From Allium sativum (taxonomy: Eukaryota > Streptophyta > Magnoliopsida > Asparagales > Amaryllidaceae): DNA of 64,000 nt. Under the pieces are notes generated by a model. The model searched no databases, was not told the DNA's origin, and saw only the letters and a program-made list of their open reading frames with translations. The DNA lies in NCBI GenBank assembly GCA_030737875.1, contig CM060926.1, forward strand, positions 169,730,579 to 169,794,578, written 5' to 3'. How positions within the stretch are numbered: position 1 is the first letter of the stretch; each line of letters opens with the position of its first letter. Positions 37,680 through 58,865 of this stretch are shown piece after piece. The position numbers and the translations under genes were made by a program.

Positions 37680-38340
37680 TGGGATGGAGTAACATGTATT
37701 TTAGGGGAAGAAAATGAAAAAGTTCAAAGCAAAATCCAAAATCATACGTGGTATACTGAAAATCAATGGGCTACTTCAATTTTTAAACCTTTAGTAGAAA
37801 AAAATAAATCTCAATTGATCTAAATCTACAAAAGACACATGGAATTGGAAGTTGAACCCTAAAGTAAGTTATCATTCAAAAAAGTTTGAGCATACATCAA
37901 AAGTGAAGAATCACAAGTAAATTTGCATAATGTTATTTGATGTGAAGCAAATTGTCCAAAAATGTCCCATTGTGTTCATTCTGCATTTTTAAGTAGATTG
38001 CAACCAGGAATAGATGCTTGAATGGAACAAAGATGCATAAATCAAATGTTTACTTTGTAAAAGTGATCCAAAAACCATTGAACACTATTTTTTGATTGTT
38101 TATTTTCAAAACACATGTGGATTTCAATCAAAAGTTATTTGAATTTCAATCGGTATATTTCCATTTGAAGTATCAAAAAGGACATCAAATACATTGAGGA
38201 AATTTTATAGTCAAATAAGTAAGAACTCAAAAAAGCTTCAGCATATTTAACTGCTGTTATTTTCCATATTTGAAGGAAAAGAAATCAAAGAGTTCATCGC
38301 CAGAAAAAAAATCATCAGTTCAAAATGCCAAATTATCATC

Positions 38341-38856
38341 AGAAAACTAATCAAATGTCAAAACATTTCAAATTCGAATTACTCAAATAGCAACAAGCCA
38401 GATAATTATGAGGATAGAACGAAAATTTTCTTATATAGTGAAAAAGATATTTATGTTATTTACCAGGGTCCCGTTGCTAATTATAAATTTCTAACTCATG
38501 ATTTCCATGGATTAAAAGATTCAGCAATGAGACATAAAAGCTTTCCCTTTGGAAATCTACTTGGAGGTGGTCGTTACTTTTGCCAACCTGGCTAAAAGAT
38601 GTTACATTCTTATTCACATAAAAATTGATTTCAAGAAGACAAAAATGGTCAAAAACCGCATTTAAGTTTCCTTTACACCAAGTACTGATGGTCTAAAGTT
38701 TAAAACTGGTTTCAAAACATTAGAGCATTCAGCGGCAGTAAGGACAGAACAACCAAACAAAGGCCAACCCAGCTCCATATCATAACCATTCAACACTAAC
38801 TGCACAAACAAAGAGTCCACATCTTCCTCTACAACATAAATTATACAGTAAAATGG
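38341..38856. other. Intergenic / 3' flank of the helicase gene
   Basis: Lies between the last recognisable LINE piece and the stop codon of the helicase gene. It probably contains that gene's 3' untranslated region on the minus strand. No convincing polyadenylation site or other gene is visible. Confidence 0.4.
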
Positions 38857-48251
<9,395 letters not shown>

Positions 48252-48605
48252 GGTTTACGGCTTCACGTTAAACTATTGGAGATGATCTGTGATTGAGAAA
48301 TCGGTATAGAAAATAGGGCTCTGAACAGGTACTTATACTTTCGCTAATAGCAGCGGCGAGCATTTATTGATTAAAATGATTAGTTCAATCAAATCAATTA
48401 ACTTTAGTCTAATTAGTTTGATTTTGTAAATTAATTGATATGTTTTGCTTTTTATTTTTATACTACTTCGATTTATTGATCAAGTTCAATTTTTAGTATT
48501 TGAAAATCGAACCAATGAATTAAACCAAAATTAAAAATTTATATATTTTAAGGAGATTGCTACAAAGTCACTTTTTGTTGGTGGAGAGAAAATTATAAGG
48601 GGGCT
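48252..48605 (-). promoter_or_regulatory. Short upstream region of the helicase gene
   Basis: Only 354 bp separate the start codon from the LTR beginning at 48606. On the minus strand TATAAAAATA (48462-48453) lies about 200 bp upstream of the ATG and could serve as a TATA box. The assignment is by position and motif only. Confidence 0.3.
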
Positions 48606-49640
48606 TGTTAAACCGGTCTATGAAAAACATGGATCAAGTCGTGATTCAAATAATGATGGACCGCGCAAGTCTAATGTATCACAGCGAGGTGGTGGATCGG
48701 CCGCATGTATGTTTGGCAAAATAAGGATTGGATCATTGTACAACAACATGGATCGCGCACATGATGGATCGGTTATGTTGGGTTTCACATCGCATGGATC
48801 GTGTGTGCATAACCGAGCATGGATCGTTCATACCTGGATCGTGTGAATGTAACGCAATGGATCGGTTATAAGCATGGAGCGCGCATGAACATGTATGGAT
48901 CGCTCATGTGATCTTATAAACATGGGTCGCTGCTTATAAGGAAAATGTGGATCGTTTCTTATGTGGATCGGTTGCACGTACATGCGATGGAGTGTGCGCC
49001 TCATAGGATTGCCAAAACATATAGATCGCTCACGATCAATGGACCGTGGATCGCCAGCCTTGAAGCGTGGATATATATGGATCGTTCTCCGATTCAGAAA
49101 GCATGGAGCGCGATCAATCATGGATCGCATGTACATATGGATCGCCAAACGATCCATATGGATTGCATACACTTCATTTCAAATCCAAGCACTCCATTCT
49201 CCACCTATAAATACTAGATCACCTCATTCATGAAAGGAGTTAGATTTTCCCCTCCCGAAGGGCTGCCATTATTGATCTCAAGCTTCTCCAACATCATACA
49301 AGTTTCTCCAACATCCTCCTCCTTCAGAAATCATCGAATTTCTTTATCGAGCTCGATTATCGAAGTTCAAATCCGATAATCATCGCTACTAGTGGAATTC
49401 GAGTGTTTCAACTCTGGATATCGGAGAATTATTCGAGAATCGTGAGAGAATCATTGTAAATCATCGAGAAAAGTTGTAATGGAGAAATCAATGAAATATG
49501 CATTCAAAGTTGTAATGGAGAAATCAATCATGTGTTCTACTTTGCTTTTCTACTATTTTCTGCTTTCAACCGTGTTTCTCTACAGTTGAAAGGTGTTCTT
49601 ACACCTCTCTGGGTGTTAGCGTCGTTTTCCAGTGTTAACA
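48606..49640 (+). repeat. 5' LTR (1035 bp) of a Ty3-like element
   Basis: Begins TGTTAAACCGG and ends CAGTGTTAACA, giving the 5-bp inverted ends TGTTA/TAACA. A TATA element CTATAAATAC lies at about 49205-49214, followed by a leader. 48690-49160 is crowded with the octamer ATGGATCG and near copies. Its 3' LTR is not in the window because a giant-LTR element interrupts it at 50068. It is oriented away from the helicase gene. Confidence 0.75.
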
Positions 49641-49643
49641 TTT

Positions 49644-49661
49644 TTGGCGTCTACCGTGGGG
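49644..49661 (+). other. Primer-binding-like site
   Basis: TGGCGTCTACCGTGGGGC starts three bases after the LTR end. TTTGGCGYC..CCGTGGGG sequences are common in this position in plant Ty3 elements of the Tat/Athila branch. Confidence 0.6.
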
Positions 49662-49689
49662 CTCGAAAGTTCTAGCACCTTCGAAGAAG

Positions 49690-50067
49690 GGTAGTAAATC
49701 CGCAAGAGTTTCTGGAAGGCTGATAATGATGCTACAACCACTCCTTAAACTAACCATCCAACTGTTGCTCAAACCCCGGGAGGTGGAGTAACTCGGGGTG
49801 AATTGGATGTTGTTGTGGCCGGTTTAAATCGACAAATGGAAGCCTCGAATAAAGCTATAATGGATAAGCTAGATGCTCTTCTTGCTGCTCAAGCCAATCC
49901 CACAAATCGTAAAGTTGAAATTAACTTGGAAGAGAATGCACATTCCTCTTCTTTAGATCGCAAATCGTGATTACTATGAAGAGGAAGTGGATAAGTTGTC
50001 AAGTGGTAGGTATGACGCCGACATCGAGGACTCCAAGGCAATTGTTAATGTGCTTAAGCAATCCGGG
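49690..50067 (+). pseudogene. Start of a Ty3-like gag, interrupted
   Basis: Frames read VTRGELDVVVAGLNRQMEAS and KAIMDKLDALLAAQANPTNR, followed after a stop and frame change near 49970 by YYEEEVDKLSSGRYDADIED. This resembles the low-complexity N-terminal leader of plant Ty3 gag proteins, but I cannot assign a capsid domain. The giant-LTR element enters at 50068 and the rest is off-window. Confidence 0.5.
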
Positions 50068-50986
50068 TGTAACAACCCGCAAATTCTGAACCAATTTAAA
50101 ATTTTTATTTTAGAAATTTTAATGCATTTTAATGTAGTATAGATTTCATAAAAAAAAAAGTTAGAATAAAAATATAATTTTGTGATAAAATGTGATGTTA
50201 GAATAAGAATAACGTTTTCATTAGAAACGTTCATATAGAATAAAATTACATTTTTAGTTAAAATGTTTATATAGAGTAGAATAAAAAAAAATATACCATT
50301 TTTAGTTTTATATAGATAAAAAAAAATCACTTTTTTTTTTTTTTTTTTGAAGTGGTTGATTAGAAAAGTTCAACATTTTTGACTATAATTGTTACATTAG
50401 AAGAAAACAACATGTTATTGAGACCATGCTCTGTTAGATCAAAAACATCGTTTTTGGTTAGATCATATTATATTAACACAAAATGTCCTTTTGCTAGAAA
50501 ATATTATATTAACATAAAATGTCATTTTTGCTAGGTCATGTTATTAAAACAAAAAGGTTACTTTGTTAGAAATAATTGCCATGTATGTTAAAAAAATGAA
50601 TTGTCATTTATGTTAGAAAAGAATATGTCACATGTGTTATAAATAAATATGTCATTTGGGTTAGAAACACGTTTTATAAATAAATATGTCATTTGCGTTA
50701 AAGACATGTTTTATAAATAAATATGACATTTATGTTGAAAACATAATTTATAAATAATTATGTCATTTGATTAAAAGACATATTTTGTAAATATAAATGC
50801 CATTTTGTCGCAATAAAAGATTAGTTATTAAAGATCATATTTTTATCGTCACTTTGTTTCATTAAAAGTTGGAATATGAACAATATCATTTTTATTGTCC
50901 ATTGTTTTTCAGTGACAATATACACATTGAAAATTGCATTTTAATGTAATAAAAGAAATGAAGGAAAATACGTTCTTGTTAATTTA

Positions 50987-50987
<1 letters not shown>

Positions 50988-51051
<64 letters not shown>
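50988..51051. repeat. (TAA)n in 5' LTR
   Basis: About 21 units of AAT/TAA; the equivalent tract in the 3' LTR (about 58825-58863) has only about 12-13. Confidence 0.9.
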
Positions 51052-51053
<2 letters not shown>

Positions 51054-51249
51054 CATACAAGGTTGAATAAGATAAAACATACAAAAGATTATTTTTTTTT
51101 AAAGATGAGTTGGAGCTATTAAATAAGGGGTTCTTTTTGCAAATTCCTTCGCACGCGTTCACACTAAGCTACTTTGTTTAAGTGTTATTTTTAAAATGGA
51201 GTTTTGTCCCACATCGTAGAATAATCCCCTTGGCCTTGGATAATGCAGC

Positions 51250-51257
51250 TATATAAG
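51250..51257 (+). promoter_or_regulatory. Probable LTR TATA box
   Basis: TATATAAG in a GC-richer context (ggataatgcagc before, catggtacctcc after) about 1.18 kb into the LTR, with a pyrimidine-rich leader downstream. The same box is at 59061-59068 in the other LTR. Confidence 0.5.
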
Positions 51258-52429
51258 CATGGTACCTCCTTCATGTGTTGTATACTAAGTTTTATTCTTC
51301 TTTGATTAGAATAAAACCTTTCTTCCTTCCTCTTCTTTTACTTTCTTCTTTCTTCTCTTTTCTCTTTCTCTTCAAAAGAAAGAGAAGAGGATTTCCAAAA
51401 TAAAATTTTGCTTGTTCTTGCCTCTACCCTTATCCGCGCAAGGTGAGGATTCTTCGCAATGAAACTGACCACGTCCAAAATGGAGCTCGTCTAAATTTTG
51501 GAGAAATGGAAAGCTATTGGTGAGATTTCTATTTTTTGTTATATATAATTAAAATTTTAATTATTTTTCCCTATGTGAAATCCATATATGTATGTGATGA
51601 GATTCATATTATCGATTGTATGAGATCTGAATTGGTTGAATTTGATGTGTTGATTTATGGTATGTTATGAATAGCCATAATCTGAATTGGTTAAATCACA
51701 TTTTTATTATCATATGAAACACACTGAAGTTGTCATATTGTGTTGCGATAAAAATAATCTTTTATTTACATTCAGAAAACATGTAAATTACTATATTGTG
51801 ATTAACGATGAAAATTAGTATTTTACCGTTATGTAGATGAATTAGATTTGTCAATTCCAAAAGATTAGCAATGGAGCTGATTAGAGAGATAGTTAAAACA
51901 AATGTATCATATTGGTTATAACAAAGTAATTGAAAACAATATGTCCTTTTTGTTATTAACAAATTATTGTAAACAAATATATCATTTTTGTTACAATAAA
52001 ATTGGCGAAACAAATATATTATTTTGTTATGACAGTAGGAAAAAAAAAATAAACAAACCAAATATTTCATCTTTATTACATGAAATATTAGCATAGTAAA
52101 ATTATTCTTTTTATTGTCAATTCAAGTATAAGATATCATTTTTGTTAATGTTAGTGAATTGAATTTGTTTGTCAATTCAAGTATAAGATATCATTTTTGT
52201 TAATATTAGTGAATTAAATATTGTTTGTCAATTCAAGTATAAGATATCGCTTTTGTTCATATTAGTAAATTGAAATAGGATTGAACCATATTTTTATTTG
52301 TGTATTCAACGCAAATATTAACATTGAACTTGAAATGCTTCTTTTCATTTGTGTGTTCAACACCAATATTAACATAGAAATGAATCATTCTTTTTATATA
52401 CATGCTACAACACAAATATACACTTAAAA

Positions 52430-54400
52430 TTTGTTGCACAAATAAAATTCACTTTTATTTTGCACTTGAGAACTCAGAATTTGTTAGGCAAATAAAACTT
52501 ACTTTTTATTTGTCATTTGAAAGCTAGAATTTATTATATAAATAAAATTCACTTTTATTTGACATTAGAAGACATAGAAAAATATATACATATAAAATAT
52601 TCTTTTTATATGTTATTATAATATATAGAAAAGTACAAATAAAAGAATTTCTTTTATTTGCTATTAGTACACATAGAAAAGTGTAAAACCATAAAACACT
52701 CTTTTTATGTTATTCTAGAATTGAAAACAAAATTAACTCTTTTATTTGCATTCACCATTGCAAATATATATTGAAAATAAAATTTGTCTTTTTATTTACA
52801 TTCGCCAATGTAAATATATCTTGAAATTAAAACTTGATCTTCTATTTGCACTTACAGATGCAAATATATAGTGAAAATAAAACTTGTTCTTTTATTTTAT
52901 ATTTACAGATAAAAATATATATTAAGAAAAAGATTTGCTCTTTTATTTTCATTCACTTATGCAAATATACTTTGAAAATGAAATTTATTCTTTATTTGCA
53001 TTTACTAATGCAAATATGAATTGAAAATAAAATTTATTCTTTTATTTGCATTCACTAGTGCAAATATATATTGGAAATGGAGTTTATTCTTTTGTTTACA
53101 TTTACAAATGTAGATATACCTTGTAATTAAAAGTTTATTCTTTTATTTACCTTCATATAATGTAAATATGAATGGCAACAAAATCTCCTTTGTAATTTAC
53201 TTACATTTGTATGATGTAAATAACATTGTGAACAAAGTTTACCCTTTTTCCTTTTTTTGTTCACATTTGTACAATGTAAATAACATTGTAAAAAAGGTTT
53301 ACTTTTTATTCAATTTACATCTGTAAAGGGTAAATAACATTGAAAACAAATAAAACTTATATTTTTATTTGTGTCTCAAAACACAAATAAAACTTGAAAA
53401 CAAAACTTTACTTTTGTTCACACTTTATAATGTGAAAATATGAATGGGCATAAAAACTTATATTTTATTTTGTGTTCTCAAAACACAAATGAATCTTGAA
53501 ATAGAAACATACTTTTGTTTTCACCTCAAATAGTGGAAATGATTAAGAATTAAAAACAAATAACGCTTAAGGAAAAACTCATTTTTTATTTTATTTACAT
53601 TTCCACAATGTAAATAACTTTTGGAACAAAATTTACTTTTATTCCATTTACATTTCTACCCTGTAAATGATATTTGGAACTAAACTCTCATTTTATTTTA
53701 TTTACATTTCTACAATGTAAGTGACATTTAGAATAAAAAGTTTACTTTTGTTTCATTTACATTCACAATGCAAACAAAGGATTAAAAATATAAGATTATA
53801 CTTTTGTTCGCATCCTCAATGCAAACAAAAGATTTAAAATAAGGGATTACCCTTTTTATTCACATTCACAATGCAAACAAAGGATTATAAATATAAAATT
53901 ATACTTTTGTTCGCATCCTCAATGCAAACAAAAGATTTAAAATAAAAGTTCATCCTTTTGTTCGCATTCACAATACAAACAAAAGATTAAAAATATAAAA
54001 TTATACTTTTGTTCGCATCCTCAATGCAAACAAAAGATTTAAAATAAAAGTTCATCCTTTTGTTCGCATTCACAATACAAACAAAAGATTAAAAATATAA
54101 GATTATAGTTTTGTTCGCATCCTCAATGCAAACAAAAGATTTAAAATAAGGGATTACCCTTTTTATTCGCATCCACAATGCAAGCAAAAGATTAAGAATT
54201 AAAAATTTACTTTTGTTCGCATCTACAAATGCGAACAAATCATTGTAATAAGGAATTAGCTTTTTGGTTTACATCCACCAATGCGAACAAGACTTTAGAG
54301 TTAAGATTCACTTTTAATTCGTATTCACCATGCAAATTAAATGTTAGAAATAAAATTTACTTCTTTGTCCGCATTCATAATGCGAGTATAACACGATTTA
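52430..54400. repeat. Hairpin array in 5' giant LTR
   Basis: About thirty units, mostly 50-65 bp apart, each with an inverted repeat whose stem differs between units: TTTGCA/TGCAAA (52745-52764), TTTACAT/ATGTAAA (52795-52814), TTTTATTTGTGT/ACACAAATAAAA (53363-53392, perfect 12 bp), TTCACA/TGTGAA (about 53427-53443), and 12-bp arms with one mismatch around CCTCA (53802-53830), repeated several times to 54200. A full copy is in the 3' LTR at about 60240-62210. Confidence 0.8.
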
Positions 54401-57400
54401 TAAAGTATACACATTGCTAAAACACGATTTATGATCTTTTATTTGTCGTCCACAGTAATGCCATATAAATAGATTACAGTTTATTAGACCTTAGAAATAA
54501 ATAAGAAAATTATACGAGTAAAAATATACCTGTACTCGATATTAGAAATATTATAACATGTTAGTCCATTGTCACTAACATGTCAGTAGAATTAAATTGG
54601 TTAAATTCTTTAACCAATCATTTATTGATATGTATTGTTGTTGGCTGAAAACCCCACACGGGTGTTGGGATGAATTTATATACACTAGTCCCAATATTTA
54701 GTTATATGTCGATCGATAGATTGACAGGCTGTGATGAGTATTATTATTTCATTTTAATACTCACACAGTTATAAACTTCACTCTGGATGTGAATGGATGT
54801 TTGATAATTATGAATCATTTATTGTCATATACATACGATGTGTGAAAACCATATAACCACAGTTATATGGTAACTGATTGAGTCACATTCCAGTTCAGGA
54901 TTTCTTTTAAATAAAGAATACCTTTTAAAATCTAGAATAACGAACATTATAAAAGAATATCTTTTAAAATAAAGAATATTTATAATAAAGAATATTGTAA
55001 AATCCTATCCTTTAAAATAAAGAATACTGTACTTCAAAATAAGGACATTTATAAAGAATCTTTTATAAAGAATAAAATTTAAGAATAATGAATATTTTAA
55101 ATAATATTTAACCAAGAATAAAATAATGATTTCTTTGTCCGTTCTTGAATGGACAAAAGATATTTCTATTGAGGTAAATTAGTTGTTAACTGAAATCAAT
55201 CTTTTTTAATTAAGATTTTTAGAGTTTCAATTATATTTTGTAATGGAAATCAAATGTCATGTGAATTGGGTTTACAGTGAACTATGTTTTAAACGACATT
55301 GGTTCTTTAACCCAATTTACAGTGATAATATGATTTAGAAATTATAAATCTTTATTTCAAGATTTAAAAAGAAAATTCTCTAAAATCAAGTTTTCCATTT
55401 TAATATTAATTAAATTGGAATTGAGTGGAAATTCAGTTTGATAATAATCAAGATAGGTTTCTGTAAAAGAAGACTGATACTATAGATGGAATTTAAGAGG
55501 CTTTGCCGTTATTCCATACATATTATTGATCTGATACAGAAATTTATATCGATTATATTTTAACTCAATTTCTATGAAAATTCCATATATAATGGAAGAT
55601 GACATTGGGTTTATCGTGAACAATGTTTTTAAATGAAATTGATTCTTTAACCCAATTGAAGATAAGTTTTATTTCTTAAAAGTTGGATAATCATTTAAGA
55701 ATGATTTTTGATATCAAAATCAATTGGGGTTTCAAATGAATGTTTAAAAAGAATAAATTCTTTAAGATTTTATCTTTGATTTAATTTATGGGAATCTTTC
55801 CCTTTTAATATGAATATTCTATTAAAAGAATATTCTGAATTGGAATGAGACGTTGGACGTGTTTTATAACGCTTGATTTTCAATTATGAAATACGCAAGT
55901 TATTCGGAAAAACCGGGTTTAACCCATTTCGAATGATTATACGACGATCTAAGTCGAAGAGTTGAAGACGGTGATTGAAGACCGACGGTCTTCACATCGA
56001 ATGGATGAGGATTACTGATGCCCTGGACTGACTCGTACCCAGGACAGGGATAAAGTGGTAGTTATCCGGACGTTGTGTTGATTTGTACGGATTTGGCTTT
56101 CGCTCGAACCCAGAGCATAAGTTTATAAATGGATGCATGTCTGACGTTGGATTTTAGTCTATGTAAATTGATTTCTATTTATATACAACTATTGGTGGCT
56201 GAGAATTTATTCTCTTGCTTTAACACCCTTAGTGGTTGTGTATTAATAGTTATGAATTGCATGGCGTGAAATGTCAACGTGGCACGCCAAGATGCAAATG
56301 ATCAAGGCTTTGTTGCAAAGCAGGCCTTGTGGGATGATCAAAGCATAGCCTATTTTGGCATAGCTTTGTGTAGCGTGACTTCGCGAGCCTCGCACACCGG
56401 TAGAGTCTAAAACGGAGCAAGGGAACGCAGGGAGTGCACACGAACTCTTTCTAGCTTTTAGTGGGTGTCAGGGACCTACCAGCGCTGACATTTTACTTAT
56501 GTGGATGATGGAATTTTCGAGGCCTCGGTTTATTTCTTTTGCGGTCGCCAATGGCCGTATTATAGGTTCAATAGGACCGGGAGGCGTGTGTTCAGGCATA
56601 ACTAATCCACTAACGTTATTTGTGGACCGGCCCTGCTGTATCCAAGGGTTCGCCAGCGTCCGAATCCTGAGGCATTGCTAGAGTGTCTCGAATCGGTAGG
56701 AGATCGTTCCTAGCCTTGACTCATGATGGAAACCAAATCTCCAATACGACCCATGCGGTTTTGATTGTATAACTAGTATGGCGACATGATATCATGGTAC
56801 CCATGCCGTCTAGGATTAATATATTTACTTTGTATTGTTTTATCAAAACATATACACACTATTAATAATATCGCTTTGACGTATTTATCATCTCTTGACC
56901 ATTATAAGGTAAAACCCTATCCTCCGGCTTGCGTTGCATTGTGTGATGGGACCTGGGTCTTATAATGGTTTCATTTTTTTTTCATTTTTTTTCAAAAAGC
57001 ATTGCGCTATTTGACGATTTACTTATTTTATGCACGGCAATCCATTGGAATAAACCCGTTCCGCGTTAGCGGCGTGGTCCTTGGATTTGCCTTATTTCTA
57101 TTAGTTAAACTAGTTAAGAATTCTCACACCAGTCCCATGACTGACTCGTAGTTTGTTTCCACCTTTGCAAACTCGGGTGCCCTCTTTTCCACACGGGCAG
57201 TCGAGTAGTTTTTCTACAGGTTTATCTCTTGAGCAGGATTCTGGATTGAAGCTTAAAGCTGTGCCCAGAGCATTAGAAGTCTTCCGCTGTTCGTTGTATT
57301 ACTTATTGTAATTTTATCTTCCGCTGTATTATTTTCAATGTACTCTGATATATATTCTGTACTCTGATGTTACGTTATTATGATGTAATAAAAGTCTTTT

Positions 57401-57510
57401 TTTATCTGTTCTAATGTATTGTATTCCCAAAGTTAACGTATGCAGAAGTTGGACGGTCTTGATCGATTTAACGGTCGATTAAGGTCGGGCAAAATCCGTG
57501 TCATTACAGT

Positions 57511-57522
57511 TGGTATCAGAGC
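57511..57522 (+). other. Primer-binding site of the giant-LTR element
   Basis: TGGTATCAGAGC two bases after the LTR end, complementary to initiator Met tRNA, identical to the site in the Tekay element at 32638-32649. Confidence 0.9.
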
Positions 57523-57899
57523 TCTGGTTAGCTCAAATCTTTGGGGTACAACTCGTTAGAACTGAACAAAAGACTCATTAGAGGTTGGATTAATAATATC
57601 CAATAAGAATACTCATTAGAGATAGGGTCAGTAGTACCCTAGAATGAGTTCAGAGTGAAAAATTTATCATTAACGTATTTTTGATAATATATAATTTGAT
57701 TTCAGAAAATTATGATTTTTAATATATAAAAGCTATATATATATATTTTAAAAAGTTAATCAACTAATTGATTGATGGTTGAGTTGTGTGTTTATAAATT
57801 CAACTAATTAAATTATTGAAAACAGTAAAAGAATGAAAATTAAATTAGTTAAATAAATAACTTTCATCTTATTTCCTTTTCGAGGACGAAAAGATTTTA

Positions 57900-57911
57900 A
57901 GTGGGGGAGAA
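57900..57911 (+). other. Polypurine tract of the giant-LTR element
   Basis: AGTGGGGGAGAA immediately before TGTAAC of the 3' LTR. Confidence 0.85.
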
Positions 57912-58825
57912 TGTAACAACCCGCAAATTCTGAACCAATTTAAAATTTTTATTTTAGAAATTTTAATGCATTTTAATGTAGTATAGATTTCATAAAAAAA
58001 AAAGTTAGAATAAAAATATCATTTTGTGATAAAATGTGATGTTAGAATAAGAATAACGTTTTCATTAGAAACGTTCATATAGAATAAAATTACATTTTTA
58101 GTTAAAATGTTTATATAGAGTAGAATAAAAAAAAATATACCATTTTTAGTTTTATATAGATAAAAAAAAAATCACTTTTTTTTTTTTCGAAGTGGTTGAT
58201 TAGAAAAGTTCAACATTTTTGACTATAATTGTTACATTAGAAGAAAACAACATGTTATTGAGACCATGCTCTGTTAGATCAAAAACATCGTTTTTGGTTA
58301 GATCATATTATATTAACACAAAATGTCCTTTTGCTAGAAAATATTATATTAACATAAAATGTCATTTTTGCTAGGTCATGTTATTAAAACAAAAAGGTTA
58401 CTTTGTTAGAAATAATTGCCATGTATGTTAAAAAAATGAATTGTCATTTATGTTAGAAAAGAATATGTCACATGTGTTATAAATAAATATGTCATTTGGG
58501 TTAGAAACACGTTTTATAAATAAATATGTCATTTGCGTTAAAGACATGTTTTATAAATAAATATGACATTTATGTTGAAAACATAATTTATAAATAATTA
58601 TGTCATTTGATTAAAAGACATATTTTGTAAATATAAATGCCATTTTGTCGCAATAAAAGATTAGTTATTAAAGATCATATTTTTATCGTCACTTTGTTTC
58701 ATTAAAAGTTGGAATATGAACAATATCATTTTTATTGTCCATTGTTTTTCAGTGACAATATACACATTGAAAATTGCATTTTAATGTAATAAAAGAAATG
58801 AAGGAAAATACGTTCTTGTTAATTA

Positions 58826-58865
<40 letters not shown>

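Larger units (their letters stand above)
35635..38340 (+). pseudogene. Decayed L1-type LINE (reverse transcriptase and zf-RVT pieces)
   Basis: Plus-strand pieces in the right order for a plant LINE ORF2. 35635-35748: reverse transcriptase part with FIYKIILNILCNKIK and IIENQNAFISNRL. 36735-36850: GGFGLRNIKDIGEACRTKLF. 37045-37066 joined to 37680 onward: FNPWDG / VTCILGE. 37945-38090: zf-RVT-like segment with NRCL, C..C spacing and TIEHYF in other frames. 38195-38300: the C-terminal IWKERNQ-like stretch, broken by stops. Multiple stops and frame shifts make it dead. The CACTA element is inserted at its left edge (35634), and a MITE and an 8-bp-flanked insertion lie within it. Confidence 0.65.
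50068..57508 (+). repeat. 5' LTR, 7441 bp
   Basis: Starts TGTAACAACCCGC and ends CCGTGTCATTACA. 50400-50960 and 51720-52440 hold repeats such as aaatatgtcattt; 51170-51480 contains the probable promoter and leader; 52430-54400 is a hairpin array; 54500-55960 is AT-rich; 55960-57508 is a GC-richer 3' part shared with the solo LTRs. Open frames such as 51762-52094, 54229-54420 and 56499-56681 recur in the second LTR where it is present and have no recognisable product. Confidence 0.85.
57509..57911 (+). other. Entire internal region (403 bp) of the giant-LTR element
   Basis: Contains the primer-binding site near its left edge (57511-57522), then about 370 bp with no open frame of note (tagaactgaac..actcattagag repeats, AT-rich centre), and at its right edge the conserved ttcgaggacgaaaag..gtgggggagaa segment. 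All coding regions of a normal Ty3 element are missing. Confidence 0.85.

Noticed and set aside
48828..49233. Open frames of 90-114 codons on both strands
   Set aside because: They lie in the ATGGATCG-rich LTR; both strands stay open because of the repeated motif and no family is recognised.
50941..51162. Frame with a poly-leucine run resembling a membrane segment
   Set aside because: The leucines come from the (TAA)n tract read on the minus strand.
51762..52094. 110-codon frame in giant LTR, also in the second LTR
   Set aside because: Its conservation only reflects LTR identity; sequence is AT-rich repeat with no domain.
56499..56681. 60-codon frame in GC-richer LTR part
   Set aside because: LTR sequence shared with solo LTRs in which the frame is not kept.
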